NCBI RefSeq assembly: GCF_037026685.1
Contig: NZ_JBANET010000004.1
Coordinates: 1-64,000, forward strand
Direction: 5' to 3'
Source: Orrella sp037026685
GTDB taxonomy: Bacteria > Pseudomonadota > Gammaproteobacteria > Burkholderiales > Burkholderiaceae_B
DNA: 64,000 bases
The translations under genes and the position numbers were made by a program. The number at the start of each line of letters is the position of its first letter. Positions within the stretch are counted from its first letter, which is position 1. The notes beneath the pieces are model-generated. The model saw only the letters and a list, made by a program, of their open reading frames with translations. It searched no databases and was not told where the DNA came from. Shown here one piece after another: positions 26,401 to 34,898 of this stretch.

Positions 26401-29400
26401 TGGTCGTCCTGACGCCGGCCGAGCTGGTCAGGCAGCACTCGCAATACAACGAGGCCAGCTACGCCGACTTCGTGCAGGCGTCGGCCGCCGCCGCGGGCAG
26501 CCTGCGCGCCGCCTTGCCGGCGGACGCCAAGCGTCTGGAAATCGGCGGGTTCGCCGCGCAGACGCCTGCTGCGCAAACGCTGCGCTTCGATGGCGTCCTG
26601 CGCGGACAGGCGGCACCCGGCGGATACGGCGGCACCGTGTCCGTCAGCGGCGTCGGAGAAATCGTGGCGGCGGACCGGGGCCGCACCGCCGGATTCACGG
26701 GCGTGTCCGTGCAGGCGGAAACGCTCAATGCCTTGGCGGCCGACGCCGAAAGGCTGATGGTCAACACCAGTATTTCGACCGATGCGGCCAATCCTGGCCG
26801 CTTGGCCTTGAGCGGCAGCGACAGCCTGACTGTGCGCGATGGCGCATCCTTGTCCGCCGCCGAGATAGTGCTTGGCGCGGCCAGAGGGCGGAACACCAAT
26901 TTGGACAACCAATTGGTGATCGAGCGCGGCGCGTCGATCAGTACGCTGGGCCACGGCGAGGTTTCGCTCGATGCGCGTAGCGGCTACGTGCTCAGCACGC
27001 GCGGCGCCGTCGTCATCGCCTCGAATGGGGAGCATCGTGTGTTGCTCGACAGTGGCAACACCCTTTTGGGACCGACCCCGGTCAGCATCGGCCTGGGCGG
27101 CAGCGAGGCCGGCGCGCCGGCGGCCCTCTACGCCGGGGGCACGCTGGCGTTCGCGACCGAGGGAGAGCTGCTGCTGGACGATTCGGCGCGCTACGGCGCC
27201 CGCCATCTGGCGCTGGCATTGAGCGCGGTCAACGTGGGCGGGCGCGAGGCATTGGCCGACGCGGCCGCGCGCGGCGTGCTGCCGGACGTGTTCACGCTGG
27301 ACCAAACCGTGTTCGAGCGCCTGCTGCGCGGCGATACCAGCACGGGGGCACCCGCCATGGAGACCTTCAGCCTGGCCGCCGCGCAGGGCATGAACGTCTT
27401 TGGCGACATCACGCTGTCCACCCTGGATGCCCAGGGCCGATCCACGCTGGATACCCTGGTGCTGACCACGCCGGCCATCCTGGGTGCGGGCGGATCGGAC
27501 AATCTCGTCACCATCGAGACCGGCCATCTCATCTGGAACGGCGTCAGCGGACATGGTGCGGCGCCCATAGGCACCGACGGCAATATCGGGCCGGGCACCG
27601 GCCTGGGAAGCCTGCGCATCCACGCCGACGTGATCGAACTGGGCGCCGGGCCGTACGACCGGCCCAGCGGCAGCGCGACGGCCGACAGGCTGGCGCTGGG
27701 TTTTTCGGAGGTCGTGCTGCGCGCGGCCCAGGCATTCACGGTTGCCGAAGAAGGGACGCTGTCGGTCTATCAATCGCGCGATGCTTACGCCACCGGCGAC
27801 GGCTGGCAGTACCTCGGCGGCAAGCTGCGTATCGAGACCCCGGCGATAACCGGCAAGGCGGGCGCGATCGCCAGCGTGCGGGCAGGCGATGAAATCGTCC
27901 TGGCCGGCCTGTCCGCAGCGGCTGGCGACATGCCCGCGATCACCCCCGGCCCGGGGGCTTCCCTGGCGTTCCAGGCCGACCGGATCGTGCTCGATACCGC
28001 CATCGTCCTGCCCAGCGGAAAACTGACGCTGGCCGCGCACGGCGATGTCGTGCTGACGGATGCGGCGCGCATCGACATGGCCGGCCGCGAAATGCCTTTC
28101 GCCGACATCAGCCGCTACGGCTGGGGAGGCAGCGTGACGCTGGAAAGCGCAGCGGGCAATATCCGCCAGGCGGCGGGCTCGGTCATCGATCTGTCGGCCC
28201 GGTACAACCATGCCGGCAGCCTGACCGCGGTCGCCGTGGCCGAAGGGGCCGGCGCCGTCTCCTTGCTTGGGCAGATATCGGGGCAGGCCAGCGGCGAGTA
28301 CGATGCCGGCGGCACCTTCGTGCCTTACGAGCATGGGCGGGTGGACGTCCGTGCACAGGATCTCGGGGACTTCGCCGCCTTGAACGACCGCCTGAACGAG
28401 GGCGGCGTGTTCGGCGCGCGCCATTTCCAGATCAAGCAGGGCGACCTGGCCGTCGGCGACGGCGTGCGTGCGCGCGACGTGCGCATTTCGCTCGATGGCG
28501 GCCGCTTGACCGTGGACGGCAGGATCGACGCTTCCGGCGCCCAGGTGGGCAGCATCCGGCTGGCGGGCGGGACCGGCCTGGCGCTGACTGCCAACGCCGT
28601 GCTCGACGCGCACGGCGAGCGCCTGCGCGTCGATGGCCATGGCCAGATCATCGACGCGCCGAATCGCGCCATCGTGGAGCTGGATGCCGGCACGGGCGCC
28701 ATGACGCTGGCCGCCGGCGCATACATCGACGTGCGGCATGGTACGACCTTGCCACAGGCCGGCGCTGCCTTGGGAACCGTGACGCTGACCGCGCCGCGCC
28801 TGGCAAGCGCGACCGCCGGCGACGTGGCCATCCAGGCGCAAGGGCCCATCGGCATCGTGGGCGCCCGGTCCGTGGCGGTGCAGGGCAACTGGCGCTACGA
28901 CGATGCGCCGCTGGGTTCGGAAGACGCCGCCAGCGGCCGGCCCTACCAGGTCATAGACCAGGATTACCTGGACGGCAAGCACCAGGAAAGCATCCGCTTC
29001 ATCGATGCCGCACTGGCCAACGGCAACCTGCTCGCCCGTCTGGCGGGATTGCGCCAGGGCAGGGAGGACATCTTTCATTTGCGTCCGTCCGTGGAGATCA
29101 CCAGTGCGACGCCCGATGGCGACCTGGTGATCCAGGGGGATCTGGATCTGTCGGCCCATCGCTACGCCAGCCTCAATCCGGCTACGCAGCGCACCACGGC
29201 GGCCGGCTCCGGCGCAGCGGGGGCGCTGATCATCCGCGCGGGCGGCGACCTCGATATCTACGGCAGCATCAACGACGGTTTTGCACCACCGCCGGAGACA
29301 CCGGATGACAAGGGCTGGGTGCTGCTGCCCGGCGCGCATCCCTATCGGGTCGACGTGATCGTACCGAGCGCCGGGGTCACGCTGGCCCAGGGCACGACCT

Positions 29401-32400
29401 TCCCTTCGGGACGGGTACTCAACTACGACGTACCCCTGCAGGGTTTCATCATGCAGGCGGGTACCGAGCTGCCGGTGGCGGTGGTGCTCGACCAGGGCGT
29501 CACCTTGCCTGCCAACACGGTCTTGCAGGGCGATGTCATCGATCACGCAGGCAACAGGCATGCGGCCGGCACCCTGCTGGCAGAGCCCTTGACGCTGGCT
29601 GCCGGCTCGACGCTGGAACCTGGCTTCGTCCTGGCCGGAAATACTGCGGTGACCGGCCTCACCTGGCCGGCGGGCGTGCCGCTGCCCACCTCGACGGCGG
29701 TGACAGGCGTGGAGCTGGCGTCGGATATGGCGCTGAAGGTCGGCGCCGTCATTCCCTTCGGCACCAACGTGGTGCTGCCCGATGGGGCGCAGGAGGTGCC
29801 GCTACGGCCGGAAATCGGCGGGCAGCAGGGCAAGAACTGGGCCGTGGCCGCCATGCTGCCGTCCGGTTCGCAATCGTGGGGCATTGAACTGGTGGCGGGG
29901 GCGGATCTTGCCGCGGCAGATTCCCGCGCCACCTTGCCGCGCGGGGTGACGGGTAACCTGATGCTCAGCGACGCACACTACCAATTCGCCAGCCTGGGCG
30001 GCGAGGCGCCCGGCGAAGCGGTATTGACGTGGGGGCCGGACGCATCTGCATATAACTTCACGCCGGGCGAGCCGGTCCCGCCGGGCCTGGAGTTCTATTG
30101 CACCTTCAGCCCGACGATGTGCATCGAGCCGCCGCCGCCGCCGCCGCCCGTCCTGATCTGGGGCCCCGACGCGGCCCAGTACGGCCGGACGCCGGGCCAG
30201 CCCGTGTCGGCGGTTGATGAAATCTATTGCACCTTCGGGCCGGCCGTCTGCGTGGAGGAGATTGCGGAGACGGGCGGGGAGGGGCGTGTCTACTCCGGCA
30301 TGGCGCTGAGCGTCATCCGCACGGGCGCGGCGGACCTGACCTTGATCAGCGCCGGCGACCTGAGCATGGATACGCTGTACGGCGTCTATACCGCGGGTTC
30401 GCCGACGCCGGTGGAGGATGCTTTCAACCGGGGCCGCGCGAGCGCCGGCGCGCCGGTGTTCGACAGCCCCGTATCGACGCAGGATTACGAGCCGCTGGTC
30501 AGCGCCGAGGGCGGGCTCTACCAGGCCTGGTACCCGGATGGCGGCGGCAACCTCGTGGTCAGCGCCGGCCGCAACCTGACCGGCACCGTGCTGGCTAACG
30601 GACTGGACGGCGGGACGGCCCAGGATATCAGGCGCGCCGCGCCCACCGCGGCGGTGGGCAACTGGCTGTGGCGGCAGGGCACCGGACAGACCCCGGGGGT
30701 GGAGCCCACGCCAGCGGCATGGTGGATCAACTTCGGCAGCTACGTGGCGGGAGACGACATCTTTGCCGTGTATCGAGGCACCCGCGATCGCAATAACGAT
30801 CCTTATCCCGGCACGGAGCTGACCGCCGTGCGGCACACCCCCTACCTGGTGGGCTTTACCGGCTTCGGCACCCTGGGCGGCGGCAATCTGACGCTGACCG
30901 CGGGCGGCGATGCCGGCGCGCTGACCCCGGGCAAGAATATCGGCACAAGCCGGCCCCGCAGCGAAGGGGTGATCGCCACCGTGGCGGCAACGGGCCGCGT
31001 CACCGAGCAGGGCCAATTGCTGTTGACCGGCGGCGGGGATTTGCGCTGGCACGTCGACGGCGTGCTGAATCCGGATGCCGGCTTGGCCATGACGTCGACC
31101 AGCAATACCCTGGAACTGTCGGGCCTGGCCACCAACCTGCGCGGCGCGACCGACGTGCGTGCGGCGCGGGCCGGCACGGCCAGCTACCGGTATGGCGGCC
31201 TGGATGGTTCGGGCGTCGGATGGGTGTGGCGGGACATGTTCGATGCCACCAACCTGGCGGCCGTCACGGGGGGCCTGGTGGTGATGCCGGGGGATTCGGC
31301 CGTCAATTTCCAGACGCTCGGACCGCTGATGCTGGGCGGGGTCGGCGATCCCGGCCGGGTCGGGCTGTCGTACAAGCAACCGGTGACGGGCGCGGCCAGC
31401 CACGGCGACAGCTGGTTCTCCCTGTGGACCGACCGCACGGCCTTGCATCTGTTCGCCGCCGGCGGGGATGTCGTGCCCGGCACGCAGCTGGCCGAGACCA
31501 ATCTTTCCGGCGGCGGGGGAACCCCCATCGTCAGCACCCGCATCAATGCGGCGCCGGACGGCGACCGCTTCATCTATCCCGGCCGGTTCAGCGTCGTGGC
31601 CAACGGCAATATCTACCTGGGCGCCGCGTCCACCATCGGCCAGCAGCAACAATATCTCGCGGCCCGGAGCAGCGGCATCTGGCTGGCGCCCGCATCGGGC
31701 GGCGAGCTGGCCTTGCTCTCGGCCGGCAGCATCTATGGCGGAGGCAGCGTGGTCAGCCCCTCCTCGGCCGCGCCAACGGCGATTGCCAGCCCGTGGCGTC
31801 CGGCGTTCCACGCCGGTGCGGCCGTCAACAACATCTATGACGGCTTCGGCTACGACAATCCACGCCCGCTCTTTGCCTTCGGGGCCAATACCGTCACGGG
31901 CGTCGATGGACACGGCGGCAAGACGAACCTGCTTTACGCGGTGGGCGGAGACATCGTCGACCTGCGGGTCGGCGAGATACTTACGCACAGCAATGGCAGC
32001 ACGCCCTGGTATGTCGGCGGCGGTCCCGTTTCGATGTACGCGGGCGGCGACATCATTCAGAGCGGCAACCTCCTGGGCGAGAGCTACCTGCTGATTCGCG
32101 GTTATGTCTCGGCCAACAGCCGAGGCAACCTGTTCCTGCACCACGACGGCACCGAGGTGTCCCGGGTGCATGCCGGCGGCCGCATTCTCACCAGCAATTT
32201 CAGCGTCGCCGGTCCCGGGCTGCTCGAGCTTTCCGCCGCAGAGTCGATCCTGATGCAGGACAAGGCCGCCATCGTCTCGCTGGGTCCGGTGGCGCCGGGC
32301 GATAACCGCCCCGGCGCGTCCATCGCGGTGATGGCGGGCATGGCCGGCGTGGACTGGGCGGCGCTGCGCGCACGCTATCTGGATCCGGCCCGGCTGGCCG

Positions 32401-33584
32401 ATCCCGACCGCCCGCTTGCCGATCAGCCCGGCATGGCGGTCAAGGTCTATCGCGCCGAATTGGCCGAGTGGCTGGGCGGACGATACGGTTTCACCGGCTC
32501 GGACGAGGAGGCGCTGGCCTACTTCGACGCCCTGCCGCCGGCGGACCAGCGCATCTTCCTGCGCCAGGTCTATTACGCGGAATTGCGCGACGGCGGGCGC
32601 GAGTTCAATGACCCGCAGGGCAGCCGGTTCGGCTCGTACCTGCGTGGACGCGAGGCGATCGCCACCCTGTTCCCCGATCATGATGCGGACGGCAGGCCGA
32701 TCGCGCGTGCCGGTGATATCGTCATGTTCGGCGGTTCGGGCATCCGGACCGACTTCGGCGGCGACATCGAGCTGATGGCGCCCGGCGGGCGGATCGTCGC
32801 CGGCGTCGACGGCGTGGCGCCGCCAGCCAGCGCCGGCCTGATTACGCAGGGGGCCGGCGCCATCCGCCTGTTCAGCGAGCAGTCGCTGCTGCTGGGGCTG
32901 TCGCGCATCATGACCACGTTCGGCGGGGACATTTTCGCCTGGTCGGAGCAAGGCGATATCAATGCCGGGCGCGGCGCCAAGACGACGGTGCTGTACACGC
33001 CGCCGCGGCGCAGCTACGACGATTACGGCAATGTATCGCTTGCGCCGCAGGTGCCGAGTTCGGGGGCGGGCATCGCCACCCTCAATCCCATCCCCGAGGT
33101 GCCGCCTGGCGATATCGACCTGATCGCGCCGCTGGGCACGATCGACGCCGGAGAGGCGGGCATCCGGGTCTCGGGCAACGTGAACATCGCCGCCCTGCAG
33201 GTGCTCAACGCCGAAAACATCCAGGTGCAGGGCGAGGCGGTGGGCATCCCGGTGGTGGCGGCGGTCAACGTCGGGGCGCTGACCAGCGCCAGCGCGGCTT
33301 CCACCGCCGCGGCCGACGCGGCGCAGGAAGCCGTGGCGCGCACCCGCGCGGCGGCGCGCCAGAACCTGCCGTCCATCATCAGCGTGCAGATCCTGGGCTT
33401 TGGCGAGGGCGGGCAGTCACAGCAGGGCGGCCCGTCGCCCGCCGCCGAACCCGTTCGCGGGGCCGCGCTGCGGCCGGCGGACCTGCGCGCCGCCGGCATG
33501 ATCGAGATGGTGGGGCGTGGCGATCTGTCCGGCGGCCAGCGTTCGGCCCTGAGCGAGGACGAACGCCGGCACTTCGGCATGTAG
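20442..33584 (+). CDS. giant TpsA filamentous-haemagglutinin-type exoprotein
   Basis: A 4380-residue exoprotein. A long signal peptide with basic n-region ends near SDADARS (about residue 52). An Ala/Gln-rich stretch precedes the TPS (haemagglutination-activity) domain at about 160-320, with WNSFHVGRNTDLTFRQ and NQNGV at 225-229 where the family usually has NPNGI. About 3500 residues of beta-helix-like GGxI/GGDI repeats follow, then a helical insert near 3970-4080 (GGREFNDPQGSRFGSYLRG) and a short helical tail. Two C-X6-C motifs lie at 3220/3227 and 3263/3270. There is no CDI-type toxin tip or immunity gene. The ATG at 20442 has AGGA ten bases upstream; the extra 57 upstream codons would disrupt the signal peptide. 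A GGAAA at 20362 could be a FecI-type -35 element (weak). It is presumably exported by the TpsB at 7980. Confidence 0.9.
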   Translation: MSTRPFNPVHALSASRAAKRRIKAMRRPAWRPTPAAAALAALLAGFAVSDADARSSANWFAAGAGAGGQARAVQRAPMPGAALPTSARQQAQAREQLSRSIANLNRTANAIAAQQAAQEQARNNPQNAAWVRDGLGADGLDRLAGGRWDAAAPETGVKDGRQQVTIAQDKPRAILEWNSFHVGRNTDLTFRQASTDAVLNKVMGDARPSQIQGSIRADGTVMIVNQNGVVFTGSSQVNVRNLVAAAAATTGSQGQALDAQFLARGLYSEGGTPTFQDALGNIEVQAGARISTHAPQSVTQGGGYVLLAGKEVENAGTISTARGQAALAAGDSFIISRGQGTNANQRSTTRGNEIVPDGEGLVANSGLIFAANGDVTLTGSQVRQLGVALASTSQAARGTIHLSAVGTDANLLLGPAATTAIVLDDTGATALDSQRSSLLAPALDATPNPIVTADAHRRDLSLVAVHSDGTVDFASGSITLATGGQIAVHAEGRALVRDGAVLDVSGAMGVNVAMEANSLRINIQGNEQRDSPANRESGELNNNDVWVDRRRLAYVPAGTNGYESDRWYTAGGLLEVGGYLDTGEHSVGEWMAQGGIVRFAGGEVVTQAGSQINVSGGTLDVGSGYVRQSWLRGVDGRLYTVDSAPGDLLYQGLYRGYERHSARWGHTEISHNPLIAPGRRWEMGYTVGRDAGVLVIGSKAAVLEGDIVSDTYQGPRQSQAPRAGLDGYHQPQTAVARGGQLVVGRYTPYYDKESGTLRYGLDAREDGFRDIVFTDTVQAIAAQLDLDTSLPQEHEETLFLQTGSLNDSLLGAVHVAARGRIHVQDSLQMAPGGAVTLYGPDIEVDADIVSRGGSIRLGNVLHQVSGRGIGDTVMAPSAQAAARVGVAEGVRLDVGGTWSNLLQDPANIAYLPYGNGGTVSIRSSGDVLLAAGSEIDVSSGGGYGPDGAFFGGRGGDVTLVAGHGQNDGTLTLDGVVRASGVRGGGQLTLGAGNAIVIGGETVDDGVLRAGQAAPTGLRLAQELVLEVGDVLPFDVSYETDVVLPGEIVLETVRRLRGVSASNPLVVQADWYLEPGSYGFASSFSLSAFVQNPNGSWTSRTFGVGDTVPQGAQLRGVGALANVAGAGFKVPADVFPQGLPVETYTRHVAAGTAISPAMMAEAGGRIAGSPGTFIVAGSVLSQDVAVGPVVTLAPSLFHTGFARYDVASRDGVLVAPGTRLDVFVPVLQASADARTVASGAAAQDALTSWLPPLVAPAPAGGSWQIGATLRQGADLRLSADGSVYAGSSQLPVRSAVQVGQGASISVDPGRSIALSGADVRVQGELTARGGDIRLTGNAGSLAANRAAWLELAIDIGADALLDVSGAAFATRTAYGDRYTQVSDGGRIVLGGDIDEALGDITGERLDAFVVVREGARLNAAGNAAAMALPGSGTVLLASDGGAISAASDSAIYLEGTLDLAPGGAGASGGRLAVAQGVPGQAGAGTPRPHEFFPARELTLHQAAVPGRAQDGLLYGNTGLSLAQVAASGADQLSVLSESLISFDGDDLHLTLGRSLHLYSNRLGLSAGAPVDARVTLAAPYVRLAGIGHRPEPSSGSIAGISPVPTPAFGAPGSRQPTEAVLTIQAGQIDLRNYVRDGVYGAPSGRTTGPRPLDRRGFGHLVMESSADIRFLAAVGARRELLDSSDTGTRLDWSGDVTLRAAQLYPATGASASVRVGASDSPRRLRIDRHADAALPPAPYSAFGSLVLLAAEIEQGGIVRAPFGRISLGDTRSRAQHVHLLPGSLTSVSGAGLAMPYGGTADGIDWYYAGERIDLSTQQRRVQGLEGSAIQVVAGSLQVAQGAVLDVSGGGELLGAGFISGRGGSSDVRYVPLMRMGKEGPVLPGLDSTPVYAIVPGVVSGHAPVDPERGAVEPLAGQQITVGEGVPGLPAGTYTLMPSTYALLPGAFRVEVRDVVLPGRTVSMRDGSWATAAWFSTAGTGIADTLPSLVVLTPAELVRQHSQYNEASYADFVQASAAAAGSLRAALPADAKRLEIGGFAAQTPAAQTLRFDGVLRGQAAPGGYGGTVSVSGVGEIVAADRGRTAGFTGVSVQAETLNALAADAERLMVNTSISTDAANPGRLALSGSDSLTVRDGASLSAAEIVLGAARGRNTNLDNQLVIERGASISTLGHGEVSLDARSGYVLSTRGAVVIASNGEHRVLLDSGNTLLGPTPVSIGLGGSEAGAPAALYAGGTLAFATEGELLLDDSARYGARHLALALSAVNVGGREALADAAARGVLPDVFTLDQTVFERLLRGDTSTGAPAMETFSLAAAQGMNVFGDITLSTLDAQGRSTLDTLVLTTPAILGAGGSDNLVTIETGHLIWNGVSGHGAAPIGTDGNIGPGTGLGSLRIHADVIELGAGPYDRPSGSATADRLALGFSEVVLRAAQAFTVAEEGTLSVYQSRDAYATGDGWQYLGGKLRIETPAITGKAGAIASVRAGDEIVLAGLSAAAGDMPAITPGPGASLAFQADRIVLDTAIVLPSGKLTLAAHGDVVLTDAARIDMAGREMPFADISRYGWGGSVTLESAAGNIRQAAGSVIDLSARYNHAGSLTAVAVAEGAGAVSLLGQISGQASGEYDAGGTFVPYEHGRVDVRAQDLGDFAALNDRLNEGGVFGARHFQIKQGDLAVGDGVRARDVRISLDGGRLTVDGRIDASGAQVGSIRLAGGTGLALTANAVLDAHGERLRVDGHGQIIDAPNRAIVELDAGTGAMTLAAGAYIDVRHGTTLPQAGAALGTVTLTAPRLASATAGDVAIQAQGPIGIVGARSVAVQGNWRYDDAPLGSEDAASGRPYQVIDQDYLDGKHQESIRFIDAALANGNLLARLAGLRQGREDIFHLRPSVEITSATPDGDLVIQGDLDLSAHRYASLNPATQRTTAAGSGAAGALIIRAGGDLDIYGSINDGFAPPPETPDDKGWVLLPGAHPYRVDVIVPSAGVTLAQGTTFPSGRVLNYDVPLQGFIMQAGTELPVAVVLDQGVTLPANTVLQGDVIDHAGNRHAAGTLLAEPLTLAAGSTLEPGFVLAGNTAVTGLTWPAGVPLPTSTAVTGVELASDMALKVGAVIPFGTNVVLPDGAQEVPLRPEIGGQQGKNWAVAAMLPSGSQSWGIELVAGADLAAADSRATLPRGVTGNLMLSDAHYQFASLGGEAPGEAVLTWGPDASAYNFTPGEPVPPGLEFYCTFSPTMCIEPPPPPPPVLIWGPDAAQYGRTPGQPVSAVDEIYCTFGPAVCVEEIAETGGEGRVYSGMALSVIRTGAADLTLISAGDLSMDTLYGVYTAGSPTPVEDAFNRGRASAGAPVFDSPVSTQDYEPLVSAEGGLYQAWYPDGGGNLVVSAGRNLTGTVLANGLDGGTAQDIRRAAPTAAVGNWLWRQGTGQTPGVEPTPAAWWINFGSYVAGDDIFAVYRGTRDRNNDPYPGTELTAVRHTPYLVGFTGFGTLGGGNLTLTAGGDAGALTPGKNIGTSRPRSEGVIATVAATGRVTEQGQLLLTGGGDLRWHVDGVLNPDAGLAMTSTSNTLELSGLATNLRGATDVRAARAGTASYRYGGLDGSGVGWVWRDMFDATNLAAVTGGLVVMPGDSAVNFQTLGPLMLGGVGDPGRVGLSYKQPVTGAASHGDSWFSLWTDRTALHLFAAGGDVVPGTQLAETNLSGGGGTPIVSTRINAAPDGDRFIYPGRFSVVANGNIYLGAASTIGQQQQYLAARSSGIWLAPASGGELALLSAGSIYGGGSVVSPSSAAPTAIASPWRPAFHAGAAVNNIYDGFGYDNPRPLFAFGANTVTGVDGHGGKTNLLYAVGGDIVDLRVGEILTHSNGSTPWYVGGGPVSMYAGGDIIQSGNLLGESYLLIRGYVSANSRGNLFLHHDGTEVSRVHAGGRILTSNFSVAGPGLLELSAAESILMQDKAAIVSLGPVAPGDNRPGASIAVMAGMAGVDWAALRARYLDPARLADPDRPLADQPGMAVKVYRAELAEWLGGRYGFTGSDEEALAYFDALPPADQRIFLRQVYYAELRDGGREFNDPQGSRFGSYLRGREAIATLFPDHDADGRPIARAGDIVMFGGSGIRTDFGGDIELMAPGGRIVAGVDGVAPPASAGLITQGAGAIRLFSEQSLLLGLSRIMTTFGGDIFAWSEQGDINAGRGAKTTVLYTPPRRSYDDYGNVSLAPQVPSSGAGIATLNPIPEVPPGDIDLIAPLGTIDAGEAGIRVSGNVNIAALQVLNAENIQVQGEAVGIPVVAAVNVGALTSASAASTAAADAAQEAVARTRAAARQNLPSIISVQILGFGEGGQSQQGGPSPAAEPVRGAALRPADLRAAGMIEMVGRGDLSGGQRSALSEDERRHFGM
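30024..30281 (+). repeat. 129-bp tandem duplication encoding paired cysteine motifs
   Basis: Two 43-codon units within the exoprotein gene encode WGPDAxxY...TPGxPV...YCTFxPxxC, with Trp at residues 3197 and 3240. They are separated by a (CCG)n run giving seven prolines. Each unit carries one C-X6-C pair. The copies have diverged (by eye roughly half the residues identical), so the duplication is not recent. Confidence 0.85.
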
Positions 33585-33598
33585 GGCTGTGCGCCGGA

Positions 33599-33627
33599 CA
33601 GCGCGCGGGGTTCAGGCCTGCGCGCTG
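33599..33627. terminator. possible bidirectional hairpin between convergent genes
   Basis: CAGCGCGC at 33599-33606 pairs with 33620-33627 around a 13-base loop, between the end of the exoprotein gene and the convergent dehydrogenase gene. No T-tract follows on either strand, so intrinsic termination is doubtful. Confidence 0.3.
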
Positions 33628-34871
33628 CCCTCGCGCACGGCCACGGGCAGGTCCTGTCCGTCTTCGCGCACCAGGGTTTCCAGGCCCATCTCAGCCATCA
33701 GCTCGAGCAGCGGGCGCGGCGGCAATTGCTCGACGTTGGCCATGCGGCGCACGTCCCATACGCCCTGCGCGATCAGCAGCACGGCCGCGGCTGCCGGCAC
33801 GCCGGCCGTGTACGAGATCGCCTGGCTGCCCACCTCGCGATAGCTTTCGGCATGGTCGCACACGTTGTACAGGAATATCTCGCGCGGCTTGCCCTCGCGC
33901 GTGCCGCGCACCAGGTTGCCGATGCAGGTCTTGCCGGTATAGGTGGGCGCCAGCGAGGCCGGATCGGGCAGCACCGCCTTGAGCACCTTCAGGGGCACCA
34001 CTTCCTGGCCCTCGGCGGTGCGCACCGGCTGCTCGGAGAGCATGCCGATGTTCTTGAGCACGGTGAACACGTTGATGTAGTGCTCGCCAAAGCCCATCCA
34101 GAACCGGATGTCGGGCACGTCCAGGTGCTGCGAGAGCGAGTGCAGCTCGTCATGGCCGGTCAGGTAGGCGGTTTGCCGGCCCACCACGGGCAGGTCCCAA
34201 TCCTTGCGGTATTCGAACATCTGCGAGGCGGTCCATTGGCCGCCCTGCCAGGACCAGACCCGGCCGGTGAACTCGCGGAAGTTCACCTCGGGATCGAAGT
34301 TGGTGGCGAAATACCGTCCATGCTTGCCGGCATTGATGTCCACGATGTCGATGGAGTCGACCTTGTCAAAATACTCGTCGCAGGCCAGCCGGGCATAGGC
34401 GTTGACCACCCCGGGATCGAAGCCGATGCCCAGCACGGCGGTCACGCCGGCGCGTTCGCAGGCCTCGCGCCGCTTCCACTCGTAGTTGGCGTACCAGGGC
34501 GGGGTTTCGCAGATCTTCTCGGGTTCTTCGTGGATGGCCGTGTCCAGGTAGGCCGCGCCGGTGTTCAGGCAGGCCTGCAGCACCGACATGTTCACGAAGG
34601 CCGAGCCCAGGTTCAGCACGATGCTGGCCCGCGTCTTGCGGATCAGCGCCTCGGTGGCGGCCACGTCCAGGGCGTCCAGCGCGTGCGCCTGCAGGACGCC
34701 GGGCTGCTGCAGATTGCCCTTGGCGTGGATGGAGTCGATGATGGCCTGGCACTTTTCCACCTTGCGCGAAGCGATGTGGATCTCGCCCAGCTGGGCATTG
34801 TGCTGGGCGCACTTGTGCGCGGCTACGTGCGCCACGCCGCCGGCGCCGATGATCAGGAGGTTGCGTTTCAT
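33612..34871 (-). CDS. carboxynorspermidine synthase/dehydrogenase (Lys1/saccharopine dehydrogenase family)
   Basis: A 419-residue cytosolic enzyme with an N-terminal Rossmann fold (NLLIIGAGGVAHVAAHKCAQH). Family features include ASIVLNLGSAFVNMSVLQACLNTGAAYLDTA, GIGFDPGVVNAYARLA and DINAGKHGRYFATNFDPEVNFREF. Such enzymes reductively couple aspartate semialdehyde to a diamine, giving carboxynorspermidine or carboxyspermidine. The decarboxylase gene lies 27 bases upstream, which favours this over saccharopine dehydrogenase of lysine metabolism. Together they form the S-adenosylmethionine-independent route to (nor)spermidine. Confidence 0.88.
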   Translation of the reverse strand: MKRNLLIIGAGGVAHVAAHKCAQHNAQLGEIHIASRKVEKCQAIIDSIHAKGNLQQPGVLQAHALDALDVAATEALIRKTRASIVLNLGSAFVNMSVLQACLNTGAAYLDTAIHEEPEKICETPPWYANYEWKRREACERAGVTAVLGIGFDPGVVNAYARLACDEYFDKVDSIDIVDINAGKHGRYFATNFDPEVNFREFTGRVWSWQGGQWTASQMFEYRKDWDLPVVGRQTAYLTGHDELHSLSQHLDVPDIRFWMGFGEHYINVFTVLKNIGMLSEQPVRTAEGQEVVPLKVLKAVLPDPASLAPTYTGKTCIGNLVRGTREGKPREIFLYNVCDHAESYREVGSQAISYTAGVPAAAAVLLIAQGVWDVRRMANVEQLPPRPLLELMAEMGLETLVREDGQDLPVAVREGSAQA

Positions 34872-34898
34872 CTGGCGTCTGGTCCTCTCTAACGAAGT

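Noticed and set aside
25881..29561. 1226-codon and other long frames antisense to the exoprotein gene
   Set aside because: Same shadow composition without signal, domain or ribosome site. The sense frame is a continuous beta-helix protein.
20442..33584. Contact-dependent inhibition (CdiA) toxin or FhaB itself
   Set aside because: There is no C-terminal toxin domain, no VENN-type junction and no small immunity gene after it. The TpsB gene is far upstream, unlike the fha locus, and the TPS motif differs.
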